DNA of 64,000 nt. Source: Gluconacetobacter sacchari. Its GTDB lineage: Bacteria > Pseudomonadota > Alphaproteobacteria > Acetobacterales > Acetobacteraceae. The notes beneath the pieces are model-generated. The model did no database searches, had not been told where the DNA came from, and worked only from the letters and a program-made list of their open reading frames with translations. Shown one piece after another: positions 30,774-41,078 of this stretch. The stretch covers positions 230,765-294,764 of the forward strand of contig NZ_JABEQJ010000002.1 in assembly GCF_014174255.1 (NCBI RefSeq). The letters run 5' to 3'. The number at the start of each line of letters is the position of its first letter. Position 1 is the first letter of the stretch. A program made the translations under genes and the position numbers.

Positions 30774-32129
30774 ATGGTTCCGCGTTATACCCGCCCCGCC
30801 ATGGCCGCCATCTGGGCCCCCGAGAACCGGTACCGGATCTGGTTCGAGATCGAGGCCCTGGCATGCGAAGCCATGGCGCAATATGGCGCCGTGCCGGCGG
30901 AGGCCGCCCGCGTGGTGCGCGAGAAGGGCGACCGCGCGATGGCCGCCTTCTCGCAGGCCGATCTGGACCGTATCGACGAGATCGAGGCCGAAACCCGCCA
31001 TGACGTCATCGCCTTCCTGACCTGGCTGGCCGAGAAGATAGGCCCCGAGAGCCGCTTCGTGCATCTGGGCATGACGTCGTCGGACGTGTTGGATACCTGC
31101 CTGTCGGTGCAACTGGTTCAGGCCACCGACATGCTGCTGGCCGATCTGGATGCGGTGCTGGACGCGCTGAAGCGCCGGGCGTTCGAGCATAAATATACGC
31201 TGACCATCGGTCGCAGCCACGCGATCCACGCCGAGCCGACGTCGTTCGGTCTGAAGCTGGCCGGACATTACGCCGAATTCGCCCGCAATCGCGCGCGCCT
31301 GGTGCAGGCCCGCGCCGAAATCGCGACCTGCGCCATTTCGGGCGCCGTGGGCACCTATGCCCATGTCGATCCGCGCGTGGAAACGTTCGTGGCCGAAAAG
31401 CTGGGGCTGGAGCCCGAAGGCGTGTCGACCCAGGTGATCCCGCGCGACCGCCATGCCGCCTATTTCTGCACGCTGGCGGTCATTGCCAGCGGCATCGAGC
31501 GGCTGGCGACCGAAGTGCGCCATCTCCAGCGCTCTGAAGTGCGCGAGGCCGAGGAATTCTTCCATCCGGGCCAGAAGGGCTCGTCGGCGATGCCGCACAA
31601 GCGCAACCCGGTACTGTCGGAAAACCTGACCGGCCTGGCGCGGCTGGTGCGCGCCCATGTCGTTCCGGCGCTGGAGAACGTGGCGCTGTGGCACGAGCGC
31701 GACATCAGCCATTCGTCGGTGGAGCGCAATATCTGCCCCGACGGCACGATCGGGCTTGATTTCGCGCTCGCCCGCCTGGCCGGCATGATGGAAAAGCTGG
31801 TGGTCTATCCCGACCGGATGCTGGCCAATCTGGAAAGCCTGGGCGGCGTCGTGCATTCGGGCGAAGTCCTGCTGGCGCTGGCGCGTGCCGGCATCCTGCG
31901 CGAGGACGCGTACCGCATCGTCCAGCGCAACGCCATGGCGACCTGGACCCGGCTGGGGCAGCCGGACGGCCGCACCTTCCGCGAGAACCTGGACGCCGAC
32001 CCAGATGTCGCGGGGCGCGTGCCCGCCGAGGTGCTCGATGCGGCCATGAACAGCGATGCCCACCTGGCCGCGCTGGACCACAGCTTCACCCGCGTCTTCG
32101 GCGAAGCCGGCCCGGCGCGGGCCGGCTGA
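30774..32129 (+). CDS. purB: Adenylosuccinate lyase
   Basis: PurB cleaves SAICAR to AICAR and adenylosuccinate to AMP. The 451-residue protein carries HLGMTSSDVLDT, GRSHAIHAEPTSFG, and the family signature GSSAMPHKRNP with the catalytic Ser loop, followed by HERDISHSSVERN. It opens a purine stretch that continues at purC, with an NRDE gene in between. No PurR-type box was identified upstream. Confidence 0.97.
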   Translation: MVPRYTRPAMAAIWAPENRYRIWFEIEALACEAMAQYGAVPAEAARVVREKGDRAMAAFSQADLDRIDEIEAETRHDVIAFLTWLAEKIGPESRFVHLGMTSSDVLDTCLSVQLVQATDMLLADLDAVLDALKRRAFEHKYTLTIGRSHAIHAEPTSFGLKLAGHYAEFARNRARLVQARAEIATCAISGAVGTYAHVDPRVETFVAEKLGLEPEGVSTQVIPRDRHAAYFCTLAVIASGIERLATEVRHLQRSEVREAEEFFHPGQKGSSAMPHKRNPVLSENLTGLARLVRAHVVPALENVALWHERDISHSSVERNICPDGTIGLDFALARLAGMMEKLVVYPDRMLANLESLGGVVHSGEVLLALARAGILREDAYRIVQRNAMATWTRLGQPDGRTFRENLDADPDVAGRVPAEVLDAAMNSDAHLAALDHSFTRVFGEAGPARAG

Positions 32130-32154
32130 GGCACAGGAACAGTCAGGGAAGCGA

Positions 32155-32889
32155 ATGTGTACGATCGTCCTGTCCTTTTCTCCCGGTTCCGCGTGGCCCC
32201 TGCTGTTCGGCGCCAATCGTGACGAGCGGCTGGACCGCACATGGGACGCGCCCGGCCGTCATTGGCCGGACCGCCCGGCGGTGGTCGGCGGGCGGGACAG
32301 GCTGGCCGGCGGGTCCTGGCTGGCGCTGAATGATTCAGGCGTCGTCGCCGGGGTGATGAATCGCGTGGGCAGCCTGGGGCCCGCATCGGGCAAGCGCTCG
32401 CGCGGCGAACTGCCGCTACTGGCGCTGGAACACGCCACGGCGTCCGACGCGGCGCGGGCCATCGGCAATCTCGACGCCGGGGCATGGCGGTCGTTCAACA
32501 TGGTGGTCGCCGATCGTTCGAGCGCCTATTTCATTTCCGGTCTGGGCTATGCCACGCCGGAGATCAGGGCGCTGGAACCCGGCACCCACATGGCCGCCAC
32601 GACCGAACCCGACGATATGTCCATCCCCCGGATCGGGCGCCATCTGCCGCGCTTCCGCGAGGCCGAACGGCCGATGCCCCCGGACTGGAGCAATTGGACC
32701 CGCCTGCTGTCCGACCGCTCGCTGCCGGCCGGCAGCGAGCTGAACATTCCGCCGCGCGCCGGATTCGGCACGTGCAGTTCATCGGTCATCGGCCTGCCGG
32801 TCGATCCGGCGGCCGCGGCGTCATGGTCTTTCGCCGGCGGGGCGCCTGATCGCGCCGGCTATGCGGAGGTCGATCTTTCGGCCGCATGA
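32155..32889 (+). CDS. NRDE (TANGO2-like) family protein
   Basis: A 244-residue protein starting MCTIVLSFSP with the family hallmark GANRDERLDRTWDAP near residue 20, followed by GSWLALNDSGVVAGVMNR. Bacterial members have an N-terminal Cys2 and an Ntn-hydrolase-like look. The function is unsettled; the human relative TANGO2 is tied to heme and lipid handling. The ATG at 32155 follows CAGGGAA and lies 25 bases after purB. Its place between purB and purC may be accidental. Confidence 0.8.
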   Translation: MCTIVLSFSPGSAWPLLFGANRDERLDRTWDAPGRHWPDRPAVVGGRDRLAGGSWLALNDSGVVAGVMNRVGSLGPASGKRSRGELPLLALEHATASDAARAIGNLDAGAWRSFNMVVADRSSAYFISGLGYATPEIRALEPGTHMAATTEPDDMSIPRIGRHLPRFREAERPMPPDWSNWTRLLSDRSLPAGSELNIPPRAGFGTCSSSVIGLPVDPAAAASWSFAGGAPDRAGYAEVDLSAA

Positions 32890-32985
32890 GCGGCCGGCGG
32901 CACCGGCAAGGGAATGGTATCTTCCGCGATCAATCATTGCTATGAGGCAGTCGCATTCCAGGGGTCCTGACCGGGGCCCCGTTTC

Positions 32986-33010
32986 GGAGGGCATGCAGCC
33001 CATGCCCTCC
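32986..33010 (+). repeat. Perfect 10-bp hairpin in the purC leader
   Basis: GGAGGGCATG and CATGCCCTCC flank the 5-base loop CAGCC, 22 bases before the purC ATG. It is not followed by T residues, so a terminator is unlikely. It may influence purC translation or mRNA stability. The rest of the 143-base gap after the NRDE gene shows no other clear element. Confidence 0.5.
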
Positions 33011-33032
33011 ACCAGCCGCATGAAGGACGAGT

Positions 33033-33797
33033 ATGGCCCGCCGTCGTCAGCTCTACGAAGGAAAAGCCAAGATCCTCTTCGAGGGTCCGGAACCCGGGAC
33101 GCTGGTCCAGTATTTCAAGGACGACGCCACGGCCGGAAACGGGGCGAAGAAGGGGATCATTACCGGCAAAGGCGTGCTGAACAACCGTATCAGCGAACAT
33201 CTTATGCTGCGCCTGCACGATATCGGCATCCCGACCCATTTCATCCGCCGCCTGAATATGCGCGAGCAGTTGATCCGCGAGGTCGAAATCATCCCGCTGG
33301 AAGTCGTGGTGCGCAATGTCGCCGCCGGCAGCCTGTCGAAGCGGCTGGGCATTCCCGAGGGCACGCGCCTGCCGCGCACGATCATCGAATATTACTACAA
33401 GAACGACAGCCTGAACGACCCGATGGTCAGCGAGGAGCATATCACGGCCTTCGACTGGGCCTGCACCCATGACCTGGACGATATCGTCGCGCTGACCATG
33501 CGCACCAACGATTTCCTGACCGGGCTGTTCGTTGGCATCGGCATCACGCTGGTCGATTTCAAGCTGGAATTCGGCCGGCTGTGGGAAGGCGAGGAAATGC
33601 GCATCGTCCTGGCGGACGAGATCTCGCCCGACAATTGCCGCCTGTGGGATGCCAAGACCAGCGAAAAGCTGGACAAGGATCGCTTCCGGCGCGACCTGGG
33701 CCGGGTCGAGGAAGCCTACCAGGAAGTGGCGTGGCGGCTCGGCATCCTGCCCGAGGCGACGAATTCCGACATGAAGGGCCCGGAGGTGATGCAATGA
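33033..33797 (+). CDS. purC: Phosphoribosylaminoimidazole-succinocarboxamide synthase
   Basis: PurC joins CAIR and aspartate using ATP to make SAICAR. The 254-residue protein begins [22 protein letters not shown] and shows [36 protein letters not shown] and [14 protein letters not shown]. The ribosome site AAGGACGAG precedes the ATG. The stop overlaps the purS start by ATGA. Four further genes follow with ATGA overlaps, so the operon is tightly coupled. Confidence 0.97.
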   Translation: MARRRQLYEGKAKILFEGPEPGTLVQYFKDDATAGNGAKKGIITGKGVLNNRISEHLMLRLHDIGIPTHFIRRLNMREQLIREVEIIPLEVVVRNVAAGSLSKRLGIPEGTRLPRTIIEYYYKNDSLNDPMVSEEHITAFDWACTHDLDDIVALTMRTNDFLTGLFVGIGITLVDFKLEFGRLWEGEEMRIVLADEISPDNCRLWDAKTSEKLDKDRFRRDLGRVEEAYQEVAWRLGILPEATNSDMKGPEVMQ

Positions 33798-34036
33798 AGG
33801 TACGCGTGACGGTCATGCTGAAGGACGGCGTGCTGGACCCGCAGGGCAAGGCCGTGGGCCATGCCCTGCATGTGCTGGGCTTCGGTGGCGTGGGCGAGGT
33901 CCGGATCGGCCGCGTGATCGAGCTGGAACTGGACGAAACCGATCCCGCCGCCGCGCGCGAGAAGGCCGATGCCATGGCGCGCGGCCTGCTGGCGAATCTG
34001 GTGATCGAGGATTTCGTGACCGAGGTGATGGCATGA
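33794..34036 (+). CDS. purS: Phosphoribosylformylglycinamidine synthase subunit PurS
   Basis: An 80-residue subunit that bridges PurQ and PurL in the three-part FGAM synthase. Typical features are [36 protein letters not shown] and the C-terminal NLVIEDF. It overlaps purC and the next gene by ATGA. Its presence shows that the split (small PurL) form of the enzyme is used. Confidence 0.95.
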   Translation: MKVRVTVMLKDGVLDPQGKAVGHALHVLGFGGVGEVRIGRVIELELDETDPAAAREKADAMARGLLANLVIEDFVTEVMA

Positions 34037-34410
34037 GCGCCCGTCGTTTCCTCCTGCTGGGCGCGGTCCTGGCGACCGCCCTGCCGGCTTCGGCCATGGC
34101 CCAGCGCGTTTCGACCCTGCAAGGCGGCCGGTTCCTGGAACTGTGCAGCCGCGCGCCCAGCGTCGCGATCTGCGATGCCTACCTGTCCGGCCTGGCCGAT
34201 TCCGTCGCCCTGACGCATGTCTATGATCGCAACGAGGGCGACAAGGCCGCGCCGACCGGATTCTGCATCAAGTCCGGCGTGACCAGCGCCGAGATGCGCA
34301 GTCATGTCGTATCGTGGCTGCATGCCCATACCGACCAGTTGTCCCGGCCGGTCGGCGAACTGGCCTTCACCGCGCTGCATGAATCCTATCCCTGCGGTGG
34401 CGGCAAATGA
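34033..34410 (+). CDS. Rap1a/Tai-like periplasmic protein inside the pur operon
   Basis: A 125-residue exported protein. A signal peptide (about 1-23, ending SAMA) precedes a small four-cysteine domain with [33 protein letters not shown] and a terminal SYPCGGG. This resembles the Rap1a/Tai immunity-like fold found in many periplasmic proteins. It is locked between purS and purQ by ATGA overlaps on both sides, so it is cotranslated with cytoplasmic purine enzymes. No purine role is known for the family. No cognate toxin gene was seen nearby. Confidence 0.7.
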   Translation: MSARRFLLLGAVLATALPASAMAQRVSTLQGGRFLELCSRAPSVAICDAYLSGLADSVALTHVYDRNEGDKAAPTGFCIKSGVTSAEMRSHVVSWLHAHTDQLSRPVGELAFTALHESYPCGGGK

Positions 34411-35108
34411 AGGCCGGAATCGTCGTCTTCCCGGGCACGAACCGGGAACGTGACATGGCGATCGCGCTGCGGGCCGTGACCGGGCGCGACCCGGCGATGA
34501 TCTGGCATGGCGAGACCGCGCTGCCGGACCTGGACCTCGTGGTGCTGCCGGGAGGGTTCAGCTATGGCGATTACCTGCGCTGCGGCGCCATGGCGGCCCA
34601 TGCGCCGATCATGGCGCCGATCCGCCGCTTCGCCGAGGCCGGCGGCCATATCCTGGGCGTGTGCAACGGATTCCAGATCCTGACGGAAGCCGGCCTGCTG
34701 CCGGGCGCGCTGCTGCGCAACGGCGCGCTGCGCTTCCTGTCGCAGGACTGCCACCTGCGGGTCGAGCGCGGCGATACGCCGTTCACGCGCAATTGGCATG
34801 TGGGCGACGTGTTCCGTGCCCCCATGGCGCATGGCGACGGCAACTACATCGCCGACGACGCGACGATCCGCGACCTGGAAGACAGTGGTCGCATCGCCTT
34901 CCGCTACGCCCGGCCGGACGGTCGTGTCGATGAAAGCGACCGGCAGACCAATCCCAATGGCAGCATCAAGGCGATCGCCGGCGTGCTCAGCGCCAATCTG
35001 CGGATCTGCGGCATGATGCCGCATCCCGAGGATCTGGTGGACCCGCTGATGGGCGGTGAAGATGGAAAGCCCCTGTTCGAGGGGTTGGTGGAGGCTCTGG
35101 TCCGATGA
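34407..35108 (+). CDS. purQ: Phosphoribosylformylglycinamidine synthase, glutaminase subunit
   Basis: PurQ releases ammonia from glutamine for PurL. The 233-residue class I amidotransferase shows [37 protein letters not shown], the nucleophile in GVCNGFQIL and the His-Glu in MMPHPEDL. It overlaps the preceding Rap1a-like gene and the following purL by ATGA. Length and ends are normal. Confidence 0.96.
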   Translation: MKAGIVVFPGTNRERDMAIALRAVTGRDPAMIWHGETALPDLDLVVLPGGFSYGDYLRCGAMAAHAPIMAPIRRFAEAGGHILGVCNGFQILTEAGLLPGALLRNGALRFLSQDCHLRVERGDTPFTRNWHVGDVFRAPMAHGDGNYIADDATIRDLEDSGRIAFRYARPDGRVDESDRQTNPNGSIKAIAGVLSANLRICGMMPHPEDLVDPLMGGEDGKPLFEGLVEALVR

Positions 35109-37318
35109 GCGGCACAACGGGGCAGAAGCCCGTCGATGAAGCCCTGGCACGGGAATTCGGACTATCGGCCGAGGAATACGGCAATGTGCTCTCGATCATG
35201 GGACGCACGCCCAGCCTGACCGAGCTGGGCATCTTTTCCGTTATGTGGTCGGAACATTGCTCCTACAAATCCTCGCGCGTGTGGCTGCGTACGCTGCCGA
35301 CCACGGCACCTTGGGTCATCCACGGCCCCGGCGAAAACGCGGGTGTGGTCGATATCGGGCAGGGGCTGGCCGCCATCTTCAAGATGGAAAGCCACAACCA
35401 CCCGTCCTTCATCGAACCCTATCAGGGGGCGGCGACGGGTGTCGGCGGCATTCTGCGCGACGTGTTCACCATGGGCGCGCGTCCGGTCGCCAACCTCAAC
35501 GCCCTGCGCTTCGGCAGCCCGGAAAACCCGCAGACCCGCCGCATCGTCGATGGCGTGGTGCGCGGCATCGGCGGCTACGGCAATTGCGTCGGCGTGCCGA
35601 CCGTGGGCGGGGAGATCAATTTCCATCCGGCCTATGACGGCAATCCGCTGGTCAATGCCATGACGGTGGGCATCGCCCGCCAGGATCGCATCTTCCTGTC
35701 CGCGGCGGCCGGAATCGGCAATCCGGTGGTCTATGTCGGTTCCAAGACGGGGCGCGACGGCATTCACGGCGCCACCATGTCGTCCTCCGAATTCGACGAG
35801 GACGCGCTGGCCAAGCGCCCGACTGTGCAGGTCGGCGACCCGTTCGTGGAAAAGCTGCTGATCGAGGCGTGCCTGGAACTGATGGCCACCGACGCCATCG
35901 TGGCGATTCAGGACATGGGTGCGGCCGGCCTGACCTCGTCGTCGGTCGAAATGGCGGGCAAGGGCGGGGTCGGCATCGACCTCGACCTCGACGCCGTGCC
36001 GCAGCGCGAACGCGGCATGACCGCCTATGAGATGATGCTCTCCGAAAGCCAGGAGCGCATGCTGATCGTGGTGCATCCGGACCGGACCGAACTCGCCCGC
36101 GCGATCTTCGAGAAATGGGAACTGGATTTCGCGATCATCGGCCATCTGACCGATACCGGCCATATCGTCGTGCGCCATCAGGGCCGCGTCGAGGCCGATA
36201 TCCCGCTGGACCCGCTGGCCGACCAGGCGCCGCTCTATCGCCGCCCCACCGCGCCGGCGCCCGCGCCGGAGCCGCTCGGCCCGATCACCGACCCGGTCGG
36301 GATCGAGCAGGCGCTGATCCGGCTGATCGGCTGCCCGGACCTGGCCTCGCGCGCCTGGGTGTGGAACCAGTACGACAGCACGGTCGGCGGCCAGACCGTC
36401 AAGCGGCCGGGCGCCGCCGACGCCGCGATCGTCAAGGTCGAGGGCACGTCGCTGGGCCTGGCGCTGACCACGGATTGCACGCCCCGTTATTGCCGGGCCG
36501 ACGCCCGCCAGGGCGGCGCGCAGGCGGTCGCCGAGGCATGGCGCAATATCGTGGCCACCGGTGCCCGGCCGTTGGCGGTGACCGACAACCTGAATTTCGG
36601 CTCGCCGGAAAAGCCCGAGGTGATGGGGCAGTTCGTCGCCGCGATCGAGGGCATGGGCGAGGCCTGCCGCGCCCTGGACTTCCCGGTCGTCAGCGGGAAT
36701 GTCTCGCTCTACAACGAGACCCGCGCGCCGGACGGCTCGTCGGTCTCGATCCTGCCGACGCCCGCCATCGGCGGTCTGGGCGTGCTGGACGATGTCAGCC
36801 GCGCCATCGGTCTGGCCATGCCCCGCGAGGGCACGGTGATTCTGGTCGGCGCCACCCATGGCGAACTCGGCCAGTCGCTGTGGCTGCGTGAGATCCATGG
36901 GCGCGAAGACGGCGCCCCACCCGCCATCGATCTGGCGGCGGAGCGCCGGAACGGCGATTTCATCCGCCAGCAGATCGAAGCCGGCCGGGTCGTCGCGTGC
37001 CATGACGTGTCCGATGGCGGGATCCTGGTCGCGCTGGCCGAAATGGCGATGGCGGGCGAGGCCGGGTGCGTGCTGCTGGCGCCGCAATCGGGCATGCGGC
37101 CCGAGGCCTTCTGGTTCGGCGAGGACCAGTCGCGATATATCGTGGTGGTTTCCGACGCCGAGGCCTTTGCCGCCGCCGCGACATCCGCGGGCGTGGAAAC
37201 ACGGGTCCTGGGCGAAGTTGCGGGTGACGGTTTGACTTTGCCCAGCGGCGCCACAATATCGAAGGCGCGGATGAAAGCAGTCAATTCGGCGTTTTTCCCC
37301 GCCCTGATGGACGATTGA
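35105..37318 (+). CDS. purL: Phosphoribosylformylglycinamidine synthase, synthetase subunit
   Basis: PurL uses ATP and ammonia to turn FGAR into FGAM. The 737 residues match the small form that needs PurS and PurQ. Seen are [15 protein letters not shown] near residue 50, [39 protein letters not shown], and in the second half [15 protein letters not shown] and [16 protein letters not shown]. It ends the pur operon. A 28-base gap with GAAGGAGGAACG, the ribosome site of bolA, follows. Confidence 0.97.
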   Translation: MSGTTGQKPVDEALAREFGLSAEEYGNVLSIMGRTPSLTELGIFSVMWSEHCSYKSSRVWLRTLPTTAPWVIHGPGENAGVVDIGQGLAAIFKMESHNHPSFIEPYQGAATGVGGILRDVFTMGARPVANLNALRFGSPENPQTRRIVDGVVRGIGGYGNCVGVPTVGGEINFHPAYDGNPLVNAMTVGIARQDRIFLSAAAGIGNPVVYVGSKTGRDGIHGATMSSSEFDEDALAKRPTVQVGDPFVEKLLIEACLELMATDAIVAIQDMGAAGLTSSSVEMAGKGGVGIDLDLDAVPQRERGMTAYEMMLSESQERMLIVVHPDRTELARAIFEKWELDFAIIGHLTDTGHIVVRHQGRVEADIPLDPLADQAPLYRRPTAPAPAPEPLGPITDPVGIEQALIRLIGCPDLASRAWVWNQYDSTVGGQTVKRPGAADAAIVKVEGTSLGLALTTDCTPRYCRADARQGGAQAVAEAWRNIVATGARPLAVTDNLNFGSPEKPEVMGQFVAAIEGMGEACRALDFPVVSGNVSLYNETRAPDGSSVSILPTPAIGGLGVLDDVSRAIGLAMPREGTVILVGATHGELGQSLWLREIHGREDGAPPAIDLAAERRNGDFIRQQIEAGRVVACHDVSDGGILVALAEMAMAGEAGCVLLAPQSGMRPEAFWFGEDQSRYIVVVSDAEAFAAAATSAGVETRVLGEVAGDGLTLPSGATISKARMKAVNSAFFPALMDD

Positions 37319-37346
37319 GCGACTGCGTCGCGAAGGAGGAACGTCG

Positions 37347-37583
37347 ATGGCGATGACGGCACAGGAAATTGAGACCTATATCCGCACCGCGCTGCCGGAT
37401 GCCGCGATCAGCATCGAGGATCTGGCGGGCGACGGCGATCATTATGCTTGCACCGTCGTCAGCGAATCCTTTCGGGGATTGTCGCGCGTCCGCCAGCACC
37501 AGATCGTCTATGCGGCGCTTCAGGGCCATATGGGCGGCAAGTTGCATGCCCTGGCACTCCAGACGGCGGCACCCGACCAATAA
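37347..37583 (+). CDS. BolA/IbaG family protein
   Basis: A 78-residue BolA-type protein with MTAQEIETYIRTALPDA, HYACTVVSESFRGLSRVRQHQIVYAAL and the conserved His in GKLHALALQT. BolA proteins pair with CGFS monothiol glutaredoxins to carry or sense [2Fe-2S] clusters. The next gene encodes exactly such a glutaredoxin, which supports this role. A strong ribosome site (GAAGGAGGAACG) precedes the ATG. Confidence 0.93.
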   Translation: MAMTAQEIETYIRTALPDAAISIEDLAGDGDHYACTVVSESFRGLSRVRQHQIVYAALQGHMGGKLHALALQTAAPDQ

Positions 37584-37640
37584 AAAAGATGCCCACCATC
37601 ACGCGGCCGCCCCCGGCCGCTCTTGCACAGGACCGAACAA

Positions 37641-37976
37641 ATGGCTGAAACCATCGCGCAGCGTATCCAGAACGATATCGATAGCAACCCGGTCATGCTG
37701 TACATGAAAGGGAATGCCCTGTTTCCGCAATGCGGCTTCTCGGCCCGGGTGGTGCAGATCCTGAACCATACCGGCGTTCCGTTCCAGACGGCCAACGTGC
37801 TGGAAGACCCGGAACTGCGCCAGGGGATCAAGGAATTCACGAACTGGCCGACCGTGCCGCAGCTCTACGTGAAGGGCGAATTCGTCGGCGGCTGCGATAT
37901 CGTGACCGAAATGTTCCAGACCGGCGAACTGGAAAAGCTGTTCGAGGAAAAAGGGATCGTGCCGGCGTCGGCCTGA
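37641..37976 (+). CDS. grxD: Monothiol glutaredoxin, Grx4/GrxD family
   Basis: A 111-residue CGFS glutaredoxin ([14 protein letters not shown], then MYMKGN-type strand, [34 protein letters not shown]). It binds a [2Fe-2S] cluster between two monomers or with BolA. The ATG at 37641 is preferred over a TTG six codons upstream. It follows bolA by 57 bases and ends just before a strong terminator, so bolA-grxD closes the transcript that may begin at purC. Confidence 0.93.
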   Translation: MAETIAQRIQNDIDSNPVMLYMKGNALFPQCGFSARVVQILNHTGVPFQTANVLEDPELRQGIKEFTNWPTVPQLYVKGEFVGGCDIVTEMFQTGELEKLFEEKGIVPASA

Positions 37977-38001
37977 GCCCGCGCACCGCGTGACCTGCAG
38001 A

Positions 38002-38034
38002 ACGGGCCGGTCGTCATGATCGGCCCGTTTTTTA
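38002..38034 (+). terminator. Intrinsic terminator after grxD
   Basis: ACGGGCCG pairs with CGGCCCGT around an 11-base loop and runs into TTTTTTAT. It lies 26 bases after the glutaredoxin stop and closes the pur-bolA-grxD transcript. Confidence 0.88.
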
Positions 38035-38115
38035 TAGTGCATCCCCGCCCTTTCTCTTGTCGCGCGCCCCGCCTTTCGTTTAGCCTCCACCGATCAGGTT
38101 GGCGTGAGGTGATGG

Positions 38116-38436
38116 ATGTTTCGTTCGGTATTCGGGAAAACCGCGTTCCACGCATTGGGGGCCGGGATGGTCCTGCTGCTCGCCGCCTCTCACGGCGCAC
38201 AGGCGCATGTGGTCACGGATGACGAAGCCGGGCGGCTGACGCTGGATGCCCTGACCGCCGTCCCTGCACCGGTCCGCCACGTCACCTATCGCCACGCCGT
38301 CCATATGATGTCGGTCAGCGACCGCCATGCGGTCCATGCGACCGTTCGCTCGCGTGGGCTGGTCCACAATGTCGTCTATCATCCTCGCGTCGCCACGGCG
38401 GCGCGGCATGTGTCCAAGGCACATCGTCGCACCTGA
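38116..38436 (+). CDS. Small secreted His-rich protein
   Basis: A 106-residue protein with a signal peptide (about 1-30, ending GAQA) and a mature part rich in His, Arg and Val (RHVTYRHAVHMMSVSDRHAVHATV, repeated HAVH units). No family was recognised. GAGGTG lies 5 bases before the ATG. Predicted export and the spaced histidines would fit metal or heme contact, which is a guess. It sits just after the grxD terminator and ends 12 bases before the convergent yraN. Confidence 0.5.
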   Translation: MFRSVFGKTAFHALGAGMVLLLAASHGAQAHVVTDDEAGRLTLDALTAVPAPVRHVTYRHAVHMMSVSDRHAVHATVRSRGLVHNVVYHPRVATAARHVSKAHRRT

Positions 38437-38448
38437 TCGGTCCGGCAC

Positions 38449-38868
38449 CTACATTTCCGGCCTGAACGCGTCGGCGATGTGGTGTACCGACCCATCGGCG
38501 ACCACCAGCAGCACATCGAAGCGCATCTGTCCGCACAGCCAGTCGGGGTGGGCGGCACAGAGGGCGACCGCGGCGTTCGCCAGACGCCGCATCTGACAAG
38601 GGGTCAGACACTCCGCCGCCTCTCCGTAGGACGGGCGGCTTTTGATCTCGCAGAATGCCAGAAGATCGTCCCGGCGCGCGACCAGATCGATCTCGCCCCA
38701 GCGTGTACGGGCCCTGTGTTCCAGGATCGTCCAGCCATTCTGCCGCAACCATGCCATTGCGGCATGTTCGGCGTGCAGGCCTCGGGCATGGGCGGCGGCC
38801 CCGCGCGCCTGCTTGCGGGCAAACGAACCTGGCGGCGATTGATCATTGCCCCATTTCCGCTGCACCAT
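38449..38868 (-). CDS. YraN (UPF0102) family nuclease-like protein
   Basis: A 139-residue protein with the YraN pattern [49 protein letters not shown], a restriction-endonuclease-like core with catalytic Glu, Asp and Glu-x-Lys. The cellular role is unknown; links to DNA repair or uptake have been suggested. The ATG at 38868 follows AGGAC. The frame stays open far upstream, but over cls in the antisense direction, so that extension is not believed. Confidence 0.88.
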   Translation of the reverse strand: MVQRKWGNDQSPPGSFARKQARGAAAHARGLHAEHAAMAWLRQNGWTILEHRARTRWGEIDLVARRDDLLAFCEIKSRPSYGEAAECLTPCQMRRLANAAVALCAAHPDWLCGQMRFDVLLVVADGSVHHIADAFRPEM

Positions 38869-38967
38869 CGATCGTCCTGACCATTCCGTTCGCGTCGGCT
38901 TCGACAGTGCGCCGATGCCACCCGATTCGACAATGGCGCCGCCTCTCATCCTGGATCGACCCGTCGC

Positions 38968-40386
38968 ATGCTGATCGTGTACTGGCAAACCGTCCTTCTG
39001 CTGATCGCTGTATTCCGTGTGATGGTTGCAGGCTGCGTGACGATGCATGTCCTGCTGAACAAGAAGGATGTCGGTGCCGCGATCGGCTGGATCGGCATTG
39101 CGATCCTGATGCCGTTCACCGGCGGAACCTTGTACGCGATGTTCGGCATCAATCGGGTCCATCGCCGTGCGCGCAAGCTGATCGGGCGGGCCTCCTGGCA
39201 CAGCCGCACGCTGTCCTCTCGCTGGAAGCGAGCCGAGGAAGGCCGCTTCGCCCCTCTGGCGCAGATGGTCGGCAAGCTGACCGGCCGCCCGTTGATGGGC
39301 GGCAATCAGGTCGAGATGCTGCATAACGGCGACGAGGTCTATCCGCAGATGCTGGCGGCGATCGATGCCGCCAGCAGCAGCGTGCTGCTCTGTTCCTATA
39401 TCTTTCGCGGCGATGAAGCCGGCGAGCGGTTCCTGGCCGCGCTGGTCCAGGCCCATCGTCGCGGCGTCGCGGTGCGGGTGCTGGTCGATGGCATCGGCAG
39501 CGGCTATTTCCGTTGCGCGGTCGCATCCGCGCTGCGCCGGGCCGGGGTCCCGGTGGCGCGGTTCATGCATTCGATGCTGCCTTGGCGCATGCCCTTCATC
39601 AACATGCGCAACCACAAGAAGATCCTGGTGGTGGACGGGCATCTCGGCTTCATGGGCGGACTGAATATCGGGGTGGAGAACCTGATGGCGACCCACCCGC
39701 GCCATCCGGTCGCGGATACGCATTTTCGGCTGGAAGGCCCGATCGTCCATCAATTGACCGAAGCCTTCGCCCAGGACTGGTCCTTCGCCTGGGGCGACGA
39801 CCTCGCCCCGGCCTCGATCTTTCCCGAGGTGACGTGGAAGGGCGACACGCTGGCACGAATCGTCACGGCGGGGCCCGATTCCGACCTGGAGAAGATCGAA
39901 TACACCATGCTCCAGGCCATCACGATGGCGCGGCAGTCGGTGCGGCTGATGACGCCCTATTTCCTGCCCGGCGAGCGATTCCTGACCGAACTGGCCCTGG
40001 CGGCCCTGCGCGGGATCGAGGTGGATATCGTGGTGCCGCGGCACAGCAATCATACCCTGATCGACTGGGCCCGTTCGGCCAACCTGCCGCGCTTTCTCGA
40101 TTCCGGATGCCGCGTCTGGCAGGCCAGGCCGCCCTTCAACCATTCGAAACTGATGGTGGTGGACCGGCACTGGACCTTCGTCGGCAGTTCGAACCTGGAC
40201 GTGCGCAGCCTTCGGCTGAATTTCGAGATCAATCTGGAGACCTATGACGACGCGCTGGCGGCGCGGATCGACGATTTCATCGCCATTCACCGGTTGGACC
40301 GTCTGACCCATCACGATCTGGACCGCAGGCGGCTGCCGACCCGCCTGCGCGATTCCGCGGCGCGCCTGTTGCTGCCCTACCTGTAG
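38968..40386 (+). CDS. cls: Cardiolipin synthase
   Basis: A 472-residue phospholipase D family enzyme that condenses two phosphatidylglycerols to cardiolipin in the inner membrane. Two N-terminal helices (about 5-25 and 37-58) are followed by two HKD catalytic motifs, [19 protein letters not shown] and [19 protein letters not shown]. Between them lie STPYFLPG-type sequence ([11 protein letters not shown]) and conserved glycines. It is divergent to yraN and overlaps the convergent EEP gene by 10 bases. Confidence 0.95.
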   Translation: MLIVYWQTVLLLIAVFRVMVAGCVTMHVLLNKKDVGAAIGWIGIAILMPFTGGTLYAMFGINRVHRRARKLIGRASWHSRTLSSRWKRAEEGRFAPLAQMVGKLTGRPLMGGNQVEMLHNGDEVYPQMLAAIDAASSSVLLCSYIFRGDEAGERFLAALVQAHRRGVAVRVLVDGIGSGYFRCAVASALRRAGVPVARFMHSMLPWRMPFINMRNHKKILVVDGHLGFMGGLNIGVENLMATHPRHPVADTHFRLEGPIVHQLTEAFAQDWSFAWGDDLAPASIFPEVTWKGDTLARIVTAGPDSDLEKIEYTMLQAITMARQSVRLMTPYFLPGERFLTELALAALRGIEVDIVVPRHSNHTLIDWARSANLPRFLDSGCRVWQARPPFNHSKLMVVDRHWTFVGSSNLDVRSLRLNFEINLETYDDALAARIDDFIAIHRLDRLTHHDLDRRRLPTRLRDSAARLLLPYL

Positions 40387-41078
40387 CCCGACCGTTCCAG
40401 CCGCACCGCGATCGGCCGGTGATCCGACGCGTAATGGTTCAGCACCCGCGCCTGGGTGCAGACCAGGCCGCGCACCAGGCATCGGTCGATCCGGATCGGC
40501 ACCATGTCGACCATCCTGTGGGTCGGTGCGCGCGGCCCGACATCGCGGAAGCTGGGCATCAGGGTCGGGCCGACCAGGTTGAAATCGCCCAGCACGGCGG
40601 CGTGAGACGGCAGGATCTCGACCAGGCGGCGCAATTGCCGACGGTTCATGATCTGGCCGTGCGACAGATGGACATTCGCCACCGAAAAGCCGAATGCCGC
40701 GCATTCGATCACCTGCGCGACCCGGCGCACCAGCGGCCCCGAGGGCAGGGTGCAGGCCAGCGGAGGCCGCCGGAACGGTGTCGGGCTCCAGCACGCGACG
40801 CCATGGACGCGTCCCGGCAGGGGCGCCCGGGCGTAATATCCGCCGATCAGGTGGGGCAGGGCGTCGACATCCACAGTGGCTTCCTGCATCAGCAGCAGGT
40901 CCGGCCGTTCTTCTTCGATCAGGTGGATGACGTCGCGCGGGGTGGCGCCGACGCGGTGCAGCAGGTTCCAACTGACGATCTTGCGCTCCGGCCCGACGGC
41001 GGGCACCGGCATATGGGCCGGACGCGGACGCTGCCCCGGGCGCGGCGCCAGCAGCGGGGAGGGGTGCGGGATGCTCAT
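40377..41078 (-). CDS. Endonuclease/exonuclease/phosphatase family protein
   Basis: A 233-residue EEP-fold protein with [20 protein letters not shown], the metal-binding Glu in [41 protein letters not shown] and the C-terminal [12 protein letters not shown]. The catalytic Asn, Glu, Asp and His set is complete. The substrate cannot be told from sequence (DNA, phospholipid or other phosphoesters). Position beside cls and overlap (ATGA) with an AI-2E family permease hint at an envelope setting. Confidence 0.82.
   Translation of the reverse strand: MSIPHPSPLLAPRPGQRPRPAHMPVPAVGPERKIVSWNLLHRVGATPRDVIHLIEEERPDLLLMQEATVDVDALPHLIGGYYARAPLPGRVHGVACWSPTPFRRPPLACTLPSGPLVRRVAQVIECAAFGFSVANVHLSHGQIMNRRQLRRLVEILPSHAAVLGDFNLVGPTLMPSFRDVGPRAPTHRMVDMVPIRIDRCLVRGLVCTQARVLNHYASDHRPIAVRLERSGYR

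Noticed and set aside
38869..40971. Upstream extension of yraN across cls on the minus strand
   Set aside because: The extension is antisense to cls; family homology starts only at 38868.
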